Source: Paraburkholderia caribensis
GTDB taxonomy: Bacteria; Pseudomonadota; Gammaproteobacteria; Burkholderiales; Burkholderiaceae
Length of the DNA stretch: 64,000 nucleotides
NCBI RefSeq assembly: GCF_002902945.1
Contig: NZ_CP026103.1
Location: 1,612,001 to 1,676,000 of the forward strand
Reading direction: 5' to 3'
In this document: positions 1 to 8,048 of the stretch, one piece after another
How positions within the stretch are numbered: the stretch's first letter is position 1
Layout of the letters: each line of letters starts with the position of its first letter
The notes under the pieces: model-generated
Database searches by the model: none
Seen by the model: the letters and a program-made list of their open reading frames with translations, nothing else
What the model was told of the DNA's origin: nothing
Position numbers and translations under genes: made by a program

Positions 1-464
1 TCCGTGACGTAACGAAAGTCGAGACAGCGCACGAGTTCTTCCGGGCTCATATCGACGAGCAGCTTCCAGACGGGCTTGCCAACCGACTTTGCCCACAGGT
101 CCCACACGGCATTGACGATAGCGGCCGTGGCCAGATGAATCGCGCCCTTATCGGGACCGATCCAGCGCAATTGACTATCTGAAGTAAAGGCGCGCCAGAA
201 TGCACCCATATTCGCCACGATATCTTCGAGCTTCTTGCCTACGATAAGCGGCGTCAAGGCATTCACCGCTGTCACGCAGATTTCATTGCCGCGCCCGATC
301 GTAAAGGTCAATCCGTGCCCTGTGAGCTTTTGCGGCGAATCGGTTTCGAGCGTGACGTAAGTGGCGGAATAGTCCGGCGCGGCATTCATTGCGTCGGAGC
401 CGTCGAGAGAACGGGAAGTGGGAAAACGAATGTCGCGAACGGACAGCCTCGTGATCGTGGTCAT
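1..464 (-). CDS. L-fuconate dehydratase, N-terminal part (cut by window edge)
   Basis: Enolase-superfamily dehydratase, expected to convert L-fuconate to 2-keto-3-deoxy-L-fuconate in non-phosphorylative L-fucose catabolism. Only the first ~154 residues are present. The stretch RFPTSRSLDGSDAMN near the start, then FTIGRGNE and NDSQLRWIGPDKG-like segments (seen here as SDSQLRWIGPDKG), match my memory of L-fuconate dehydratases closely. These belong to the N-terminal capping domain; the catalytic barrel lies outside the window. The ATG at 464 is chosen because a GGAGG-like ribosome site sits just upstream on the minus strand. It is divergent from a GntR gene and a sugar ABC transporter, which fits uptake and oxidation of L-fucose or a related 6-deoxy sugar. 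The exact substrate is inferred. Confidence 0.85.
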   Translation of the reverse strand, partial: MTTITRLSVRDIRFPTSRSLDGSDAMNAAPDYSATYVTLETDSPQKLTGHGLTFTIGRGNEICVTAVNALTPLIVGKKLEDIVANMGAFWRAFTSDSQLRWIGPDKGAIHLATAAIVNAVWDLWAKSVGKPVWKLLVDMSPEELVRCLDFRYVT

Positions 465-501
465 CTGAGCACCCTCCAGGGATGGCTACGGGCATTGACC
501 T

Positions 502-626
502 GCTAGCGAAGAGGAACCGCCTGGTGCGTTCGTCAAAAACGGGAGATCCGGGTACACCCTGATAAGTCCTACCAGGCGTTTGCACGCGTTGACAACGCTC
601 AATCCACTTCCTAGCATGCTAGCATG
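502..626. promoter_or_regulatory. Divergent promoter region with inverted repeats (candidate GntR operators)
   Basis: The gap between the fuconate dehydratase and the GntR gene holds several dyads. CGCCTGGT at 518-525 is inverted as ACCAGGCG at 571-578. GCTAGC occurs at 502-507 and again at 618-623. CTAGCATGCTAG (611-622) and CATGCTAGCATG (615-626) are overlapping perfect 12-base palindromes. They lie where a local GntR repressor would control both directions. Which of them, if any, is bound cannot be decided from sequence. Confidence 0.45.
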
Positions 627-1377
627 TCTTCTGGAAATCAAGCGTGCCGTGAGCTCTTCGTCAGATGTAGCGAATGCCGCCAGTAATCCGTATGTCGCAC
701 TGCAAAAGGTCAAAGGCGGCGAGCGCGGCAGCCTGACCGACGCGGTGGAACAGGCGCTGAGAGAAGCGATCGTGACATTGGTGCTGGAACCCGGAATGAT
801 GATCGACAAGCTGGCTGTGTGCGAGCGCATGGGCGTATCGCGCTTTCCGGTTTCCGCTGCATTGGCGCGGCTCGAGCATGCGGGCCTCGTCGAAGTTCTG
901 CCGCAGCGCGGCACGCGCGTCAAACCCATCGCGCTTCACGACATACGCCAGCACCTGTTCATACGCAGCGCGCTGGAAGTCGAAACCGTGCGCGCCGTCG
1001 CGCTGATGCGTGACAGTGCGACCATCGACGCGCTCGCCGTCAATCTCGATCAGCAGCGCGACGTTGCCGGCAACGGAGAGCGTTTGTCGTTTCATGTACT
1101 CGATCTGGCCTTTCACGAAATCATGCTCGACGCGGTGAATCTGCCGCGTGTGAAGGAAATCGTCGCTGTGTCGCGCAACGCACTGGATCGCGCAAGACAA
1201 CTGTTGGCAAGTCCGGAGCGGCTCGTGCATACGCTCGACGAGCACGAGCGCATATTCGCGGCTATCCGGGTGGGAAACGCCGATACGGCTGCAAAAGCAA
1301 TGCACGATCATCTCGACGAAGTGGTCGCCGAATTGCACCGGTCCGCGAAAGAAAGGCCCGATCTTTTCGCACCTTGA
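616..1377 (+). CDS. GntR family transcriptional regulator (FadR/FCD subfamily)
   Basis: DNA-binding regulator, probably a repressor of the neighbouring sugar genes. A winged helix-turn-helix covers about residues 38-100, with the recognition segment CERMGVSRFPVSAALARLE, followed by an all-helical FCD ligand-binding domain to the C terminus. Length is normal for the family. The start is uncertain: the open frame runs back to a TTG at 580, ATG 616 lies inside a palindrome, and GTG 649 is also possible; none has a strong ribosome site. The stop codon at 1375-1377 is merged with the ribosome site of the next short ORF, so it is probably co-transcribed with the ABC transporter. Confidence 0.85.
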   Translation: MLACLLEIKRAVSSSSDVANAASNPYVALQKVKGGERGSLTDAVEQALREAIVTLVLEPGMMIDKLAVCERMGVSRFPVSAALARLEHAGLVEVLPQRGTRVKPIALHDIRQHLFIRSALEVETVRAVALMRDSATIDALAVNLDQQRDVAGNGERLSFHVLDLAFHEIMLDAVNLPRVKEIVAVSRNALDRARQLLASPERLVHTLDEHERIFAAIRVGNADTAAKAMHDHLDEVVAELHRSAKERPDLFAP

Positions 1378-1387
1378 GGACAAGGCA

Positions 1388-1426
1388 ATGTCTCTGGCTT
1401 CTCTTTGCATGACTGCCGCGCCATGA
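1388..1426 (+). CDS. Twelve-codon leader ORF coupled to the ABC ATPase
   Basis: A short frame, MSLASLCMTAAP, starts at ATG 1388 with a well-placed GAGGA site (1376-1380, seven bases away). Its TGA at 1424-1426 overlaps the ATG at 1423-1425 of the ABC ATPase in an ATGA arrangement. The ATPase start has no ribosome site of its own, so this ORF could deliver ribosomes by translational coupling. The layout is read directly from the sequence; the function is inferred. The peptide is not a recognised attenuator, with no run of one amino acid. Confidence 0.4.
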   Translation: MSLASLCMTAAP

Positions 1427-2934
1427 CTCCACTCATTTCCGTCAGCAAGCTCAACAAGAGCTTTCCGGGCGTGAGGGCGCTGCACGAAGTGCAGTTCGAA
1501 CTCATGGCAGGCGAAGTGCATGCGTTGATGGGCGAGAACGGCGCAGGCAAGTCCACGCTGATGAAAATCCTTGCCGGCGTGTACACGCGCGATTCCGGAG
1601 AAATGCTCTACGACGGCAAGCCCGTCGATTTCACCAGCCCGCGCGAGGCGCAGGCGGCAGGCATTGGCATCATTCATCAGGAACTTCAGCTGATGAACCA
1701 TCTGACCGTCGCGCAGAACATGTTCATTGGCCGCGAGCCGCGCGGACGCCTCGGCCTGTTTCTCGATGAAGACAAACTCAACGCGCAAGCTCGCGACATC
1801 CTCTCGCGCATGCATGTGAATCTCGATCCGCGTACCGTCGTCGATTCGCTCACGGTCGCGAGCCAGCAAATGGTCGAGATCGCGAAGGCGCTGTCGTTCG
1901 ACTCGCGCGTGCTCATCATGGACGAGCCGACCTCGGCGCTCAACGACGCCGAGATTGCCGAGCTTTTCCGTATCATCCGTCAGCTGAAGGAACGCGGTGT
2001 CGGCATCATCTACATCTCGCACAAGATGGATGAGCTCAAGCAGATTTCCGACCGGGTCACCGTGATGCGCGACGGCGAATACGTGGCCACCGTCGCGACG
2101 GCGGACACGACCGTGCCCGCGATCATCGGCATGATGGTGGGCCGCACGCTCGCCGACGTCACGCCGTATCAAGGCACAGAATGCACGGGCGACATCGCGC
2201 TCGAAGTGAAGCATCTGAACGCCGGCCCACTCGTCAAGGACGTGAGCTTCACGCTGCGCAAAGGCGAGATATTGGGCTTTGCAGGCCTGATGGGCGCCGG
2301 CCGCACGGAAGTCGCGCGTGCGGTATTCGGCGCCGACCCGATCGAGTCAGGCGAAATCTTCGTAAAAGGCGTGAAGGCGCTCATCAAGCGACCCTGCAAT
2401 GCCGTTGCGCACAGCATCGGCTATCTCTCGGAAGACCGCAAACGCTTCGGCCTCGCGACGGGCATGGATGTCGAATCGAACATCGTGATGTCGGATCTCG
2501 GCAAGTTCCTGTCGCTGCGTGTGTTTCTCCGCCGCGCGCAGATCCGCAAGCGCGCTTCGCATTTCATCAATCTGCTCGCGATCCGCACGCCTTCCCCGAC
2601 ACAGCCTGTCAGGCTGCTGTCGGGCGGCAACCAGCAGAAGATCGTCATTGCAAAATGGCTGGAGCGCGACTGCGATGTATTGTTCTTCGACGAACCGACG
2701 CGCGGCATCGATGTCGGCGCAAAGAGCGAGATCTACAAGCTGTTGCGCTCGCTCGCGGCGCAAGGCAAGGCGATCGTGATGATCTCGTCTGAATTGCCGG
2801 AAATTCTGCGCATGAGCGACCGCATCGTCGTGATGTGCGAAGGCCGTATCACTGGCGAGCTTTCCGCCAGCGAGGCCACGCAGGAAAGCATCATGCATCT
2901 CGCGACGCAGCGCGAATCCTTGAAAACCGCTTGA
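1423..2934 (+). CDS. Sugar ABC transporter, duplicated ATP-binding subunit (RbsA/MglA type)
   Basis: Energises import of a monosaccharide across the inner membrane. The 503-residue protein has two ABC domains. The first carries Walker A GENGAGKST at residues 37-45 and Walker B VLIMDEPTS. The second has the usual degenerate P-loop (GLMGAGRTE), signature LLSGGNQQK and Walker B VLFFDEPT. This tandem layout, with one imperfect half, is typical of the RbsA/MglA/XylG family. The ATG at 1423 is preferred over upstream TTG 1405 because the alignment to family starts (LISVSKLNKSFPGV) begins there. It is followed after 20 bases by the permease gene. Confidence 0.93.
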   Translation: MTPLISVSKLNKSFPGVRALHEVQFELMAGEVHALMGENGAGKSTLMKILAGVYTRDSGEMLYDGKPVDFTSPREAQAAGIGIIHQELQLMNHLTVAQNMFIGREPRGRLGLFLDEDKLNAQARDILSRMHVNLDPRTVVDSLTVASQQMVEIAKALSFDSRVLIMDEPTSALNDAEIAELFRIIRQLKERGVGIIYISHKMDELKQISDRVTVMRDGEYVATVATADTTVPAIIGMMVGRTLADVTPYQGTECTGDIALEVKHLNAGPLVKDVSFTLRKGEILGFAGLMGAGRTEVARAVFGADPIESGEIFVKGVKALIKRPCNAVAHSIGYLSEDRKRFGLATGMDVESNIVMSDLGKFLSLRVFLRRAQIRKRASHFINLLAIRTPSPTQPVRLLSGGNQQKIVIAKWLERDCDVLFFDEPTRGIDVGAKSEIYKLLRSLAAQGKAIVMISSELPEILRMSDRIVVMCEGRITGELSASEATQESIMHLATQRESLKTA

Positions 2935-2954
2935 GCCTCTAGAGGTCGAGATCG

Positions 2955-3980
2955 ATGACATCGCAACCGGATACCGCGGCACTATCCAACGAAAGAAGAC
3001 TATCGGGCTTCAGAGCCCGGCTCTTCTCGCCAACCGCCTTGCAAAAGCTGCTCGCGTTCACAAGCCTGATACTGCTGCTGATCTTTTTCAGTTTCGCGTC
3101 GCCCGCGTTCATGCAGATGGACAACATCCTCGGCATTCTGCAGGCGACGGCCGTCAATGGTGTGCTGGCCATTGCGAGTACTTTCGTCATTATCACGGGC
3201 GGCATCGATCTGTCCGTCGGCACGCTGATGACATTCACGGCTGTCATTTGCGGCGTGTTTCTCACCTACTGGCATTTGCCGATGTGGATGGGCGTGCTCG
3301 CCGCCATCGCGACGGGCGCAGCGTGCGGCACGATTTCGGGCACGTTGACGGCAAAAATGAAAATACCGCCGTTCATTGCCACGCTGGGCATGATGTTGCT
3401 GCTGAAAGGACTTTCGCTCGTCGTGTCGGTCGATAAGCCGATCTATTTCACCGACACGGAGAACTTCTACATGATCTCGCAGGATTCTCTGATCGCGTAT
3501 TTCCTGCCCAGCGTGCCCGTGCCGAACGCCGTCCTCATTCTGTTCTTGCTCGCCATCGTGAGTTCGGTCACGCTCAACCGCACCGCACTTGGCCGCTATA
3601 CGTTCGCACTCGGCAGCAATGAAGAAGCCGTGCGTCTGTCGGGCGTGAACGTCGACAGATGGAAGATAGCAATCTACGGCCTGGGCGGCGCGATTTGCGG
3701 CATCGCCGGATTGCTGATCGCGTCGCGTCTGAATTCGGCGCAACCGGCCCTCGGCCAGGGCTACGAACTGGAAGCGATTGCGGCTGTGGTGATTGGCGGC
3801 ACGTCGTTGAGCGGCGGATCGGGCACGATACTCGGCACCATCATCGGCGCATTCATCATGAGCGTGCTGACCAACGGCTTGCGCATCATGTCGGTTGCGC
3901 AGGAATGGCAGATCGTGGTGACAGGTCTCATCATCATTCTCGCCGTGTATGCCGACATCTTGCGACGCCGAAAGCGCTGA
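2955..3980 (+). CDS. Sugar ABC transporter permease (RbsC family)
   Basis: Inner-membrane channel subunit of 341 residues with about eight to ten hydrophobic helices. The segment GGIDLSVGTLMTFTAV after the second helix, and the GLGGAICGIAGLLIASRL and GGTSLSGGSGTILGTIIGA segments, are hallmarks of RbsC/AraH-type permeases. The N terminus is cytosolic and polar. A GAGGTCGAG ribosome site precedes the ATG. It sits between the ATPase and the substrate-binding protein, completing a three-component CUT2-type importer, with the 6-deoxy-sugar dehydratase next door. Confidence 0.93.
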   Translation: MTSQPDTAALSNERRLSGFRARLFSPTALQKLLAFTSLILLLIFFSFASPAFMQMDNILGILQATAVNGVLAIASTFVIITGGIDLSVGTLMTFTAVICGVFLTYWHLPMWMGVLAAIATGAACGTISGTLTAKMKIPPFIATLGMMLLLKGLSLVVSVDKPIYFTDTENFYMISQDSLIAYFLPSVPVPNAVLILFLLAIVSSVTLNRTALGRYTFALGSNEEAVRLSGVNVDRWKIAIYGLGGAICGIAGLLIASRLNSAQPALGQGYELEAIAAVVIGGTSLSGGSGTILGTIIGAFIMSVLTNGLRIMSVAQEWQIVVTGLIIILAVYADILRRRKR

Positions 3981-4075
3981 GCCTGCACACGACAATAGAA
4001 ATCAAAGAAAGGAGAGTACCGAAAGGCTCTCTCAACGGCTGGAGGTCGATAGCCCACCTTAGGAGGAGAAACCCC

Positions 4076-5017
4076 ATGTTGAAAAGAAAAGTACTCGGTA
4101 TCGCGCTCGGTGTCGGCGCACTCGTTGGTGCAAGCAGTCTGGCGTATGCGGACGAGCCCTACATTCCGCTCATTTCCAAGGGCTTCCAGCATCAGTTCTG
4201 GCAGGCCGTGAAATCGGGCGCCGAGCAATCCGCAAAGGAACACAACGTGCGCATCACGTTCGAAGGCCCGGAAACGGAGGCAATGGTCGATAAACAGATC
4301 GACATGTTGTCGGCAGCGCTCGCGAAGAAACCACAGGCACTCGGCATTGCCGCGCTCGACAGCAAGGCTGCCATTCCGCTGCTCAAGCGCGCGCAGTCCG
4401 GCAAGATTCCCGTCATCGCATTCGACTCGGGCGTCGACAGCGATATTCCGCTGACGACCTGCGCGACGGATAACCTCGCCGCCGCTGCGCTCGCCGCGGA
4501 CAAGATGGCTGGGATGATCGGCAACTCGGGCGAAGTCGGCGTCATTGTGCACGACCAGACGAGCCGCACGGGCATCGACCGGCGCGACGGCTTCCTGAAC
4601 GAGATGAAATCGAAGCATCCGAACATCAAGATCGTGTCGGTGCAATACGGCGGCGGCGATCACCTGAAGTCGGCGGAGATAGCCAAGGCGATGATTCAGG
4701 CCAATCCGAACATCAAGGGCATTTTCGGCGCCAACGAAGGCTCAGCGGAAGGCGCGGCCATCGGCGTGAAGGAATCGGGCAAGAAGCTGGTGCTGATCGG
4801 CTACGACTCAGGCAAGGAACAGAAAGAAGACATCATGTCCGGCCTGATGGCGGGTGCGATTACACAAAACCCGGTGGGCATCGGCAAATGCGTGATCGAT
4901 TCAGCCGTGAAAGCGCTCAAGGGCGAGAAGTTGCCGAAGAAAGTTGATACTGGCTTTTACTGGTACGACAAGACGAACATAAATGATCCGAAGATCGCGG
5001 CGGTGCTCTATGACTAG
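4076..5017 (+). CDS. Periplasmic sugar-binding protein of the ABC transporter
   Basis: Receptor of 313 residues that captures the sugar in the periplasm and hands it to the permease. Residues 1-25 form a classical signal peptide (MLKRK positive start, hydrophobic core, SLAYA cleavage site), then the mature chain starts DEPYIPLISKGFQHQFW. The fold is periplasmic-binding type 1 (Peripla_BP_4); typical motifs are AMVDKQIDML, IAFDSGVDSD and the hinge-region LIGYDSGKEQ. ATG 4076 is chosen over the longer open frame because AGGAGGAG lies ten bases upstream and the signal peptide starts here. The gene ends just before a strong terminator. Confidence 0.93.
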   Translation: MLKRKVLGIALGVGALVGASSLAYADEPYIPLISKGFQHQFWQAVKSGAEQSAKEHNVRITFEGPETEAMVDKQIDMLSAALAKKPQALGIAALDSKAAIPLLKRAQSGKIPVIAFDSGVDSDIPLTTCATDNLAAAALAADKMAGMIGNSGEVGVIVHDQTSRTGIDRRDGFLNEMKSKHPNIKIVSVQYGGGDHLKSAEIAKAMIQANPNIKGIFGANEGSAEGAAIGVKESGKKLVLIGYDSGKEQKEDIMSGLMAGAITQNPVGIGKCVIDSAVKALKGEKLPKKVDTGFYWYDKTNINDPKIAAVLYD

Positions 5018-5027
5018 GTAGCGTGCG

Positions 5028-5067
5028 ATGCAAGAGGAAGCTTCAAGACCTTCCTCTTGCATTTTTA
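5028..5067 (+). terminator. Rho-independent terminator of the sugar ABC operon
   Basis: A 13-base perfect stem (5028-5040 paired with 5050-5062; arms ATGCAAGAGGAAG and CTTCCTCTTGCAT) with a nine-base loop runs directly into TTTTTA. It lies 11 bases after the binding-protein stop codon and is a textbook intrinsic terminator on the plus strand. Confidence 0.9.
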
Positions 5068-5089
5068 TACAACGCCGCACACGTCGCTA

Positions 5090-6055
5090 TTACCGCAAGT
5101 CCGCGCGCAATTCACGCACGCCCCTTCCCAAGCGCTGGCGCAGCAGCGTTCTCAACGTCGCACCGTCGACATAACCCACTTCAGCGGCGATCGCCTCGAG
5201 ATCGAGACCGCTGCCATGAAGCAGCGATTGCGCGCGTTCGACGCGCAAGTCCTGAAAGTACGCGAGCGGCGATTTCCCCAGCACTTCCTGGCAGCGGCGC
5301 TGCAGCGTGCGCGCGCTCGTCGCCAGTGCGCCCGCTGCGTCTTGCAGCGAGAAGCCCTCTTTCAGATGATCCCGCGCCCATCGTTCGAAACGCTGCATCA
5401 ACGGGTCCGCCATCGCCAGATGATTGGGAATGATGTATGGCGCCTGCAATGAGCGGATATCGGCGAGCAGATAACGCGACACGAGGGTCGCCAGCTCTGG
5501 GCTCGCCTTACGGATTAACCAGAGCGTGAGATCGAGGTGTCCCATTGCCGCGCCCGCCGTCACGCCGATATCGGTCGCGACGAGCATGCGCGATTCGTCG
5601 AGCGAAACCTTCGGATAGCGTTGCCTGAAGAGCGGCGCGAGCGACCAGGTCGACGTCGCTTCCCGATGATCGAGCAGCCCCGCTTCGGCGAGCAGAAACG
5701 TGCCGATGCACGAAGCGGCAATCAAGGCGCCCTCGGCACGCCACGCCAGCAATTGCGCCGTGGCCTGTTTCACGTCCGCCCGTTCCAGCGCGGGAAGCAG
5801 TTCTTCCGGCGTGGTCTTGCCGAGCGCGGGAACGATGACCCAGTCCGGTTTCAGGTCTGGTGTGATCGGCTGCACGGGAATCGTGAAGCCTTGCCCCGAG
5901 CGCACGCGCTTGCGCACGCCTACCACGGTCACGTTGAATTTCGGCGTTCCGCCCGTCATGCGTGAAGCGAGCTTGTTCGCGGAGCCGAGCGCGTCGAGCG
6001 TAACGGCAAGCCCTGTATCGAACAGTCCATCGAGTGCGAGCACGGTAATGCGCAT
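5090..6055 (-). CDS. GlxA-type AraC family regulator with DJ-1/PfpI domain
   Basis: Transcription regulator of 321 residues. The first ~190 residues form a DJ-1/PfpI (class I amidotransferase-like) sensor domain; the nucleophile-elbow segment reads AASCIGTFLLAEAGLL. The last ~100 residues carry two AraC helix-turn-helix units (LQDAAGALATSARTLQRRCQEVLGKSP, split by a linker from LEAIAAEVGYVDGATLRTLLRQ). This arrangement is the GlxA/CdhR family, whose known members control glycine betaine, carnitine or arginine use. It is convergent with the sugar operon and divergent from the GNAT gene. The target is unknown; it may simply be a neighbour rather than part of the sugar locus. Confidence 0.88.
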   Translation of the reverse strand: MRITVLALDGLFDTGLAVTLDALGSANKLASRMTGGTPKFNVTVVGVRKRVRSGQGFTIPVQPITPDLKPDWVIVPALGKTTPEELLPALERADVKQATAQLLAWRAEGALIAASCIGTFLLAEAGLLDHREATSTWSLAPLFRQRYPKVSLDESRMLVATDIGVTAGAAMGHLDLTLWLIRKASPELATLVSRYLLADIRSLQAPYIIPNHLAMADPLMQRFERWARDHLKEGFSLQDAAGALATSARTLQRRCQEVLGKSPLAYFQDLRVERAQSLLHGSGLDLEAIAAEVGYVDGATLRTLLRQRLGRGVRELRADLR

Positions 6056-6228
6056 GGCGTAAATGACCCTAACGTTGTCATATGCGACGGTACATCTTTT
6101 TCACTTGGAGTGCAGGCTCGCTGCCGGATGCAAAAGAGAACCTCGCGATTTTTACGACATTTTTTCTTGTGGCCCCTCATGGCCGATTCTAGACTTCACA
6201 CAAGTCAGCAAGCCCGGAGAGAGACACC

Positions 6229-6867
6229 ATGTCGAAACGACGCGCGACACTCGAAAAGCATTCACCCCTCGCTTATAGCGAGAGAAGCACTGGCAGCGTG
6301 GTGCTGCGCCGCTTCGATCCATCGCGCGACTCGTACGGGCAACTCACGACAATGCTGCATCGCGCATTTGCGCGGCTCGGCATGATGGGGTTGAACTGCA
6401 CGTGTGTGGATCAGGATGTGGCCGTCACGATGAAACGTGCTCGAAGCGGCGAATGCTTCGTGATGGTAAGCGGTGGAAAGATCATCGGTACCATGACGCT
6501 TTATACAAGCGACAGCGACTCGCTCTGCGAGCATTATCACCGGCAAGACGTGGCGTCGATTCGCCAGCTGGCCATCGATCCTTCGTGGCAGAACCGCGGC
6601 ATCGGCAAATCCATGCTGGCGTTCGCCGAGCATTGGGCCGCGACGCGCGGTTATGCGGAGTTGGCGCTCGATACGCCGTATCCGGCTGCGCATCTCGTTG
6701 CCTTCTATCGCGGGCAGGGCTTTCGCATCGTCGACGCGGTGCGTTTCGCGGGCAAGGTGTACGACAGCGCGATTCTCAGCAAGGCGCCCGTTGTCGCGCG
6801 CACGCTGGCCGCATGGACGCATCAGATCGCATTGCCGGGCGCGCACCTCGTTCGGTTCGCGGCGTGA
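6229..6867 (+). CDS. GNAT family N-acetyltransferase
   Basis: Acetyl-CoA-dependent transferase of 212 residues. The acetyl-CoA binding motif A is clear: SIRQLAIDPSWQNRGIGKSM with the Q-x-x-G-x-G turn, followed by the AGYAELALDTP-like strand (here RGYAELALDTPYPAAHL) and VAFYRGQGFRIVDAVRF. An N-terminal ~35-residue extension precedes the domain. The start has GAGAGA eight to ten bases upstream. The acceptor substrate cannot be told from the sequence. Confidence 0.82.
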   Translation: MSKRRATLEKHSPLAYSERSTGSVVLRRFDPSRDSYGQLTTMLHRAFARLGMMGLNCTCVDQDVAVTMKRARSGECFVMVSGGKIIGTMTLYTSDSDSLCEHYHRQDVASIRQLAIDPSWQNRGIGKSMLAFAEHWAATRGYAELALDTPYPAAHLVAFYRGQGFRIVDAVRFAGKVYDSAILSKAPVVARTLAAWTHQIALPGAHLVRFAA

Positions 6868-6895
6868 AGGTCCGATTAAGGCAACGAGGTGCCGC

Positions 6896-7120
6896 ATGCT
6901 GCGGTTGAGATTTCGGGAATCCCACGATGTAACGCAGACTGGCGCGAAACCAGCCCGCAACGAAAGCACGCTCGCGAGCCTTGAGGTTCAGCACCGCTGG
7001 TGCTTCGTACTGGCACTCGCCGCCAGCGTGGGCGCTTTGCTGGCAATCAGTCTGGGCTTCGCGACGTTCGGAATCGCGGTGTATGTCGCGGCGATTTTGC
7101 CGTTCGCGTTCTTCTCATAG
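6896..7120 (+). CDS. Small membrane protein, function unknown
   Basis: A 74-residue frame with start ATG 6896 and a CAACGAGGT ribosome site nine bases upstream. The N-terminal ~35 residues are charged. The rest is strongly hydrophobic (about residues 36-74, with WCFVLALAASVGALLAISLG and a second hydrophobic run), enough for one long or two short membrane helices ending at the C terminus. It lies 28 bases after the GNAT gene on the same strand and overlaps the end of the convergent hydrolase gene by six bases. No family recognised. Confidence 0.5.
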   Translation: MLRLRFRESHDVTQTGAKPARNESTLASLEVQHRWCFVLALAASVGALLAISLGFATFGIAVYVAAILPFAFFS

Positions 7121-8035
7121 GCCGCTGCGTGCTGTTTTGCAGCGATCCAGCCAGTCGAGCACGACACGCAAAACGTCGTCGCTGTTCTCGTCCATCATCA
7201 TCATGTGCGTGTTGCCGCGCATGCCGAGGGCAGGCAGATCGACACGCACGCCCTCTCCGCCCGCCGCATTCCACGCCTCGATCGACGCACTCGCGCGAGC
7301 CGCATGCGCACGCCACGCTTGGTCCTCTTCGATGAAGTCGCCAAACACGACGAGTGCGGGCGTGCCCGGCAAACCGGCATCGAACGAAGCAGGGACGCCG
7401 TGCGGTTCGAGTGCGACGCAGGCGCGCACGAGATCGCGCGCCGCGTCGGCTGCATCGGAAACCAGACCGCCGCCCTGGCTGAAACCAAGCAAGGCACACG
7501 GCCCGATACGCCGCACCACATCGATCAACGCCTGCCTTTGCAGCGCACGCGTGCCCGGCCAGCGCGGCACGGTTTGCGCCGACAGGCCTTGCATCGCGTC
7601 GAGCGGAAAGCGGTGGCCCGCGTAACCAAAGCGATAGATCTTCGCGGACTCTTCGTCGCTGCGCGATAACGGACGGTCGGGCCAGACACCGTCGAGCGCG
7701 CAGAAGCCGGCACGTCCGCGTTCGACGTTGTCCACCACATACACCGACACGCCCGCTTCGAGCAGCCGCTGCAGCCAGCCGGGCCTGCCGTCCGGCGTGT
7801 CTTCCCACATCGCGCCCGTCAGCCCGCCGCCATGCATCAGCACGAGCGGCACCGCATATCGCGGCGAGGCTTGCAGAAAGTACTGCACGTAGGCCGCTTC
7901 GATCCAGTACGTGCCGTTCGGATCGTAGTCACGCGTCGACGTCGACGACAGCGTGACGCGATACGGCGCTTCGCCCCTGACGTTCACGCGCCGTCCGCCG
8001 ACGAAGAAACTGCCTGTTTTCTGAAGCGTGATCAT
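7115..8035 (-). CDS. Alpha/beta hydrolase
   Basis: Esterase- or lipase-like hydrolase of 306 residues and last gene of the minus-strand aromatic-type operon. The oxyanion-hole region reads LVLMHGGGLTGAMWED. The nucleophile elbow is LGFSQGGG (G-x-S-x-G). An acid residue is likely in VVFGDFIEED, and the histidine in GNTHMMMMDE near the C terminus completes a triad. The start at 8035 (MITLQKTGSFFVGG) is preferred to an upstream frame that would run through the preceding gene; it lies 13 bases after that gene. A role in cleaving an ester, lactone or ring-fission product is inferred from context. Confidence 0.8.
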   Translation of the reverse strand: MITLQKTGSFFVGGRRVNVRGEAPYRVTLSSTSTRDYDPNGTYWIEAAYVQYFLQASPRYAVPLVLMHGGGLTGAMWEDTPDGRPGWLQRLLEAGVSVYVVDNVERGRAGFCALDGVWPDRPLSRSDEESAKIYRFGYAGHRFPLDAMQGLSAQTVPRWPGTRALQRQALIDVVRRIGPCALLGFSQGGGLVSDAADAARDLVRACVALEPHGVPASFDAGLPGTPALVVFGDFIEEDQAWRAHAARASASIEAWNAAGGEGVRVDLPALGMRGNTHMMMMDENSDDVLRVVLDWLDRCKTARSGL

Positions 8036-8048
8036 CGGCGGTTCCGGC

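Noticed and set aside
661..2214. Long antisense frame (517 codons) across the GntR and ABC genes
   Set aside because: Shadow of two clearly recognised genes; no ribosome site or family features.
3659..4075. Extension of the sugar-binding protein frame upstream of ATG 4076
   Set aside because: The extension overlaps the permease and is arginine-rich; the signal peptide and ribosome site place the start at 4076.
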